Below are positions 63,434 to 64,000 of a DNA stretch of 64,000 nucleotides, in pieces (within the stretch, counting starts at the first letter, position 1; each line of letters opens with the position of its first letter). The position numbers were made by a program, and so were the translations under genes. The DNA is from JAWVFK01 sp033856175 (GTDB taxonomy: Bacteria; Actinomycetota; Thermoleophilia; Solirubrobacterales; 70-9): positions 1 to 64,000 of the forward strand of contig JAWVFK010000020.1 of NCBI GenBank assembly GCA_033856175.1. The letters run 5' to 3'. The notes beneath the pieces are model-generated. The model had not been told where the DNA came from, did no database searches, and saw nothing but the letters and a program-made list of their open reading frames with translations.

Positions 63434-64000
63434 TGAACGCGCGCTGGCTGCTGATCAAGGACCTGCAGATCCTCCGCCGCTCGCCGCTGCTGACGGCGCT
63501 GCTCGTCATCTACCCGGCGCTGATCGGCGTCCTGATCGGCTTCGCCGTCTCCAAGGGCCCGGACAAGCCGCGGGTGGCCTTCCTCAACCAGGTCCCGGCT
63601 GACCAGCGGCTGCAGATCGGCAACCAGAACTTCGACGTCGTCGGCGCTCGCAACGAGCTCTTCGGCCGCCTCAACGTCGTCCGCGTCTCGTCGCGAGACG
63701 AGGCCGAGAAGCTGGTCCGCTCCGGCGACGTGCTCGGCGCCCTGGTGCTGCCGCCGGACCTGATCACCAAGCTGCGCTCGGCCGGCCTCGACCAGCCGTC
63801 GGTCGAGGTCCTCGTCAACCAGGAGGACCCGGTCAAGGCGCGCCTCGTCGACGATCGCATCCGCGGCCTGCTGACCGACGCCAACCTGCGGCTATCGCGC
63901 GAGTTCGGCTCGATAACGCTGCGCTACCTCGGCCTGCTGCTGCGTGGCGGCCAATTCAACCTGCTCGGCCAGACCCTCAACATCCTCGGGCTCGAGCGAT
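63433..64000 (+). CDS. ABC-2 type permease (C-terminus cut by window edge)
   Basis: The first 189 residues of a membrane permease. A basic start (MNARWLLIKDLQILRRSP) precedes the first helix (LLTALLVIYPALIGVLIGFAV, about 19-40). A large extracytoplasmic domain follows, with VAFLNQVPADQRLQIGNQNF, RVSSRDEAEKLVRSGDVLGALVLPPDLITKL and VEVLVNQEDPVKARLVDDRI. This is the layout of ABC-2/YhgE-like exporters, where the loop containing DVLGALVLPPD precedes the remaining five helices. No stop is reached. The ATG overlaps the TGA of the 15-residue leader ORF. The substrate cannot be predicted. Confidence 0.88.
   Translation, partial: MNARWLLIKDLQILRRSPLLTALLVIYPALIGVLIGFAVSKGPDKPRVAFLNQVPADQRLQIGNQNFDVVGARNELFGRLNVVRVSSRDEAEKLVRSGDVLGALVLPPDLITKLRSAGLDQPSVEVLVNQEDPVKARLVDDRIRGLLTDANLRLSREFGSITLRYLGLLLRGGQFNLLGQTLNILGLER

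Overview
The window is high-GC, densely packed bacterial DNA that spans the chromosomal replication-origin region. Gene content points to an actinobacterium outside the classical mycobacteria/streptomycetes, most likely class Thermoleophilia (Solirubrobacterales-like). The reasons are the actinobacterial FhaA-FhaB-PstP-RodA-PbpA-PknB cell-wall operon, the conserved dnaA/rpmH origin order, a GyrB carrying the long insertion usual in Gram-negatives, and PGRP, DUF3105 and discoidin-tailed kinase proteins. The lineage call is an inference from sequence feel, not from a database search.

Layout. 1-9383: a giant secreted beta-propeller-like protein (cut by the window edge) next to an ECF sigma factor, then an alpha/beta hydrolase, a DUF3105 membrane protein and a secreted PGRP amidase. 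9396-21421: a polysaccharide locus, almost all on the minus strand: two acetyltransferases, an initiating phosphosugar transferase, three glycosyltransferases, a Wzx-like flippase, a Wzy/O-antigen-ligase-like polymerase, two anchored accessory proteins and a WbpM/CapD-type dehydratase. 21477-27794: DedA, UppP, PurM, a DJ-1/isonitrile-hydratase-like protein, a GT39-like membrane transferase and a Ser/Thr kinase with a discoidin-like tail. 27806-37601: a minus-strand cell-wall/phosphosignalling operon (kinase, fhaA, fhaB, pstP, rodA, pbpA, pknB, ddl). 37724-40304: an anchored protein, prephenate dehydratase and an HNH nuclease.

40290-54422 is the origin block. Genes run away from the origin on both sides: dnaA, dnaN, recF, a DciA-like gene, gyrB and gyrA on the minus strand; rpmH, rnpA, yidD, yidC, jag, rsmG, parA, parB and tRNA-Ile on the plus strand. 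The dnaA-dnaN gap is zero and the dnaA-rpmH gap has no DnaA-box-like sites, but four TGTGGA hexamers and an AT-richer tract lie at the 3' end of dnaA, so the origin may be buried in the dnaA coding sequence.

54435-64000: an SRPBCC protein, a bifunctional-nuclease-family protein, a second D-Ala-D-Ala ligase coupled to an aminotransferase, a phosphodiesterase-GtrA-membrane transferase cassette, a YmdB-like phosphoesterase and the start of an ABC exporter whose two genes are joined by a 15-codon leader ORF inside a hairpin.

Regulation. Many first genes have a TANNNT -10-like hexamer only 6-12 nt upstream of the start codon, which suggests widespread leaderless transcription, including dnaA and rpmH. 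Inside operons, 1-4 nt start/stop overlaps dominate. Rare start codons (CTG for uppP, ATC for fhaA) are suggested by the sequence. No rRNA, insertion sequence or CRISPR array was seen, and there is no stretch over 300 bases without a gene.
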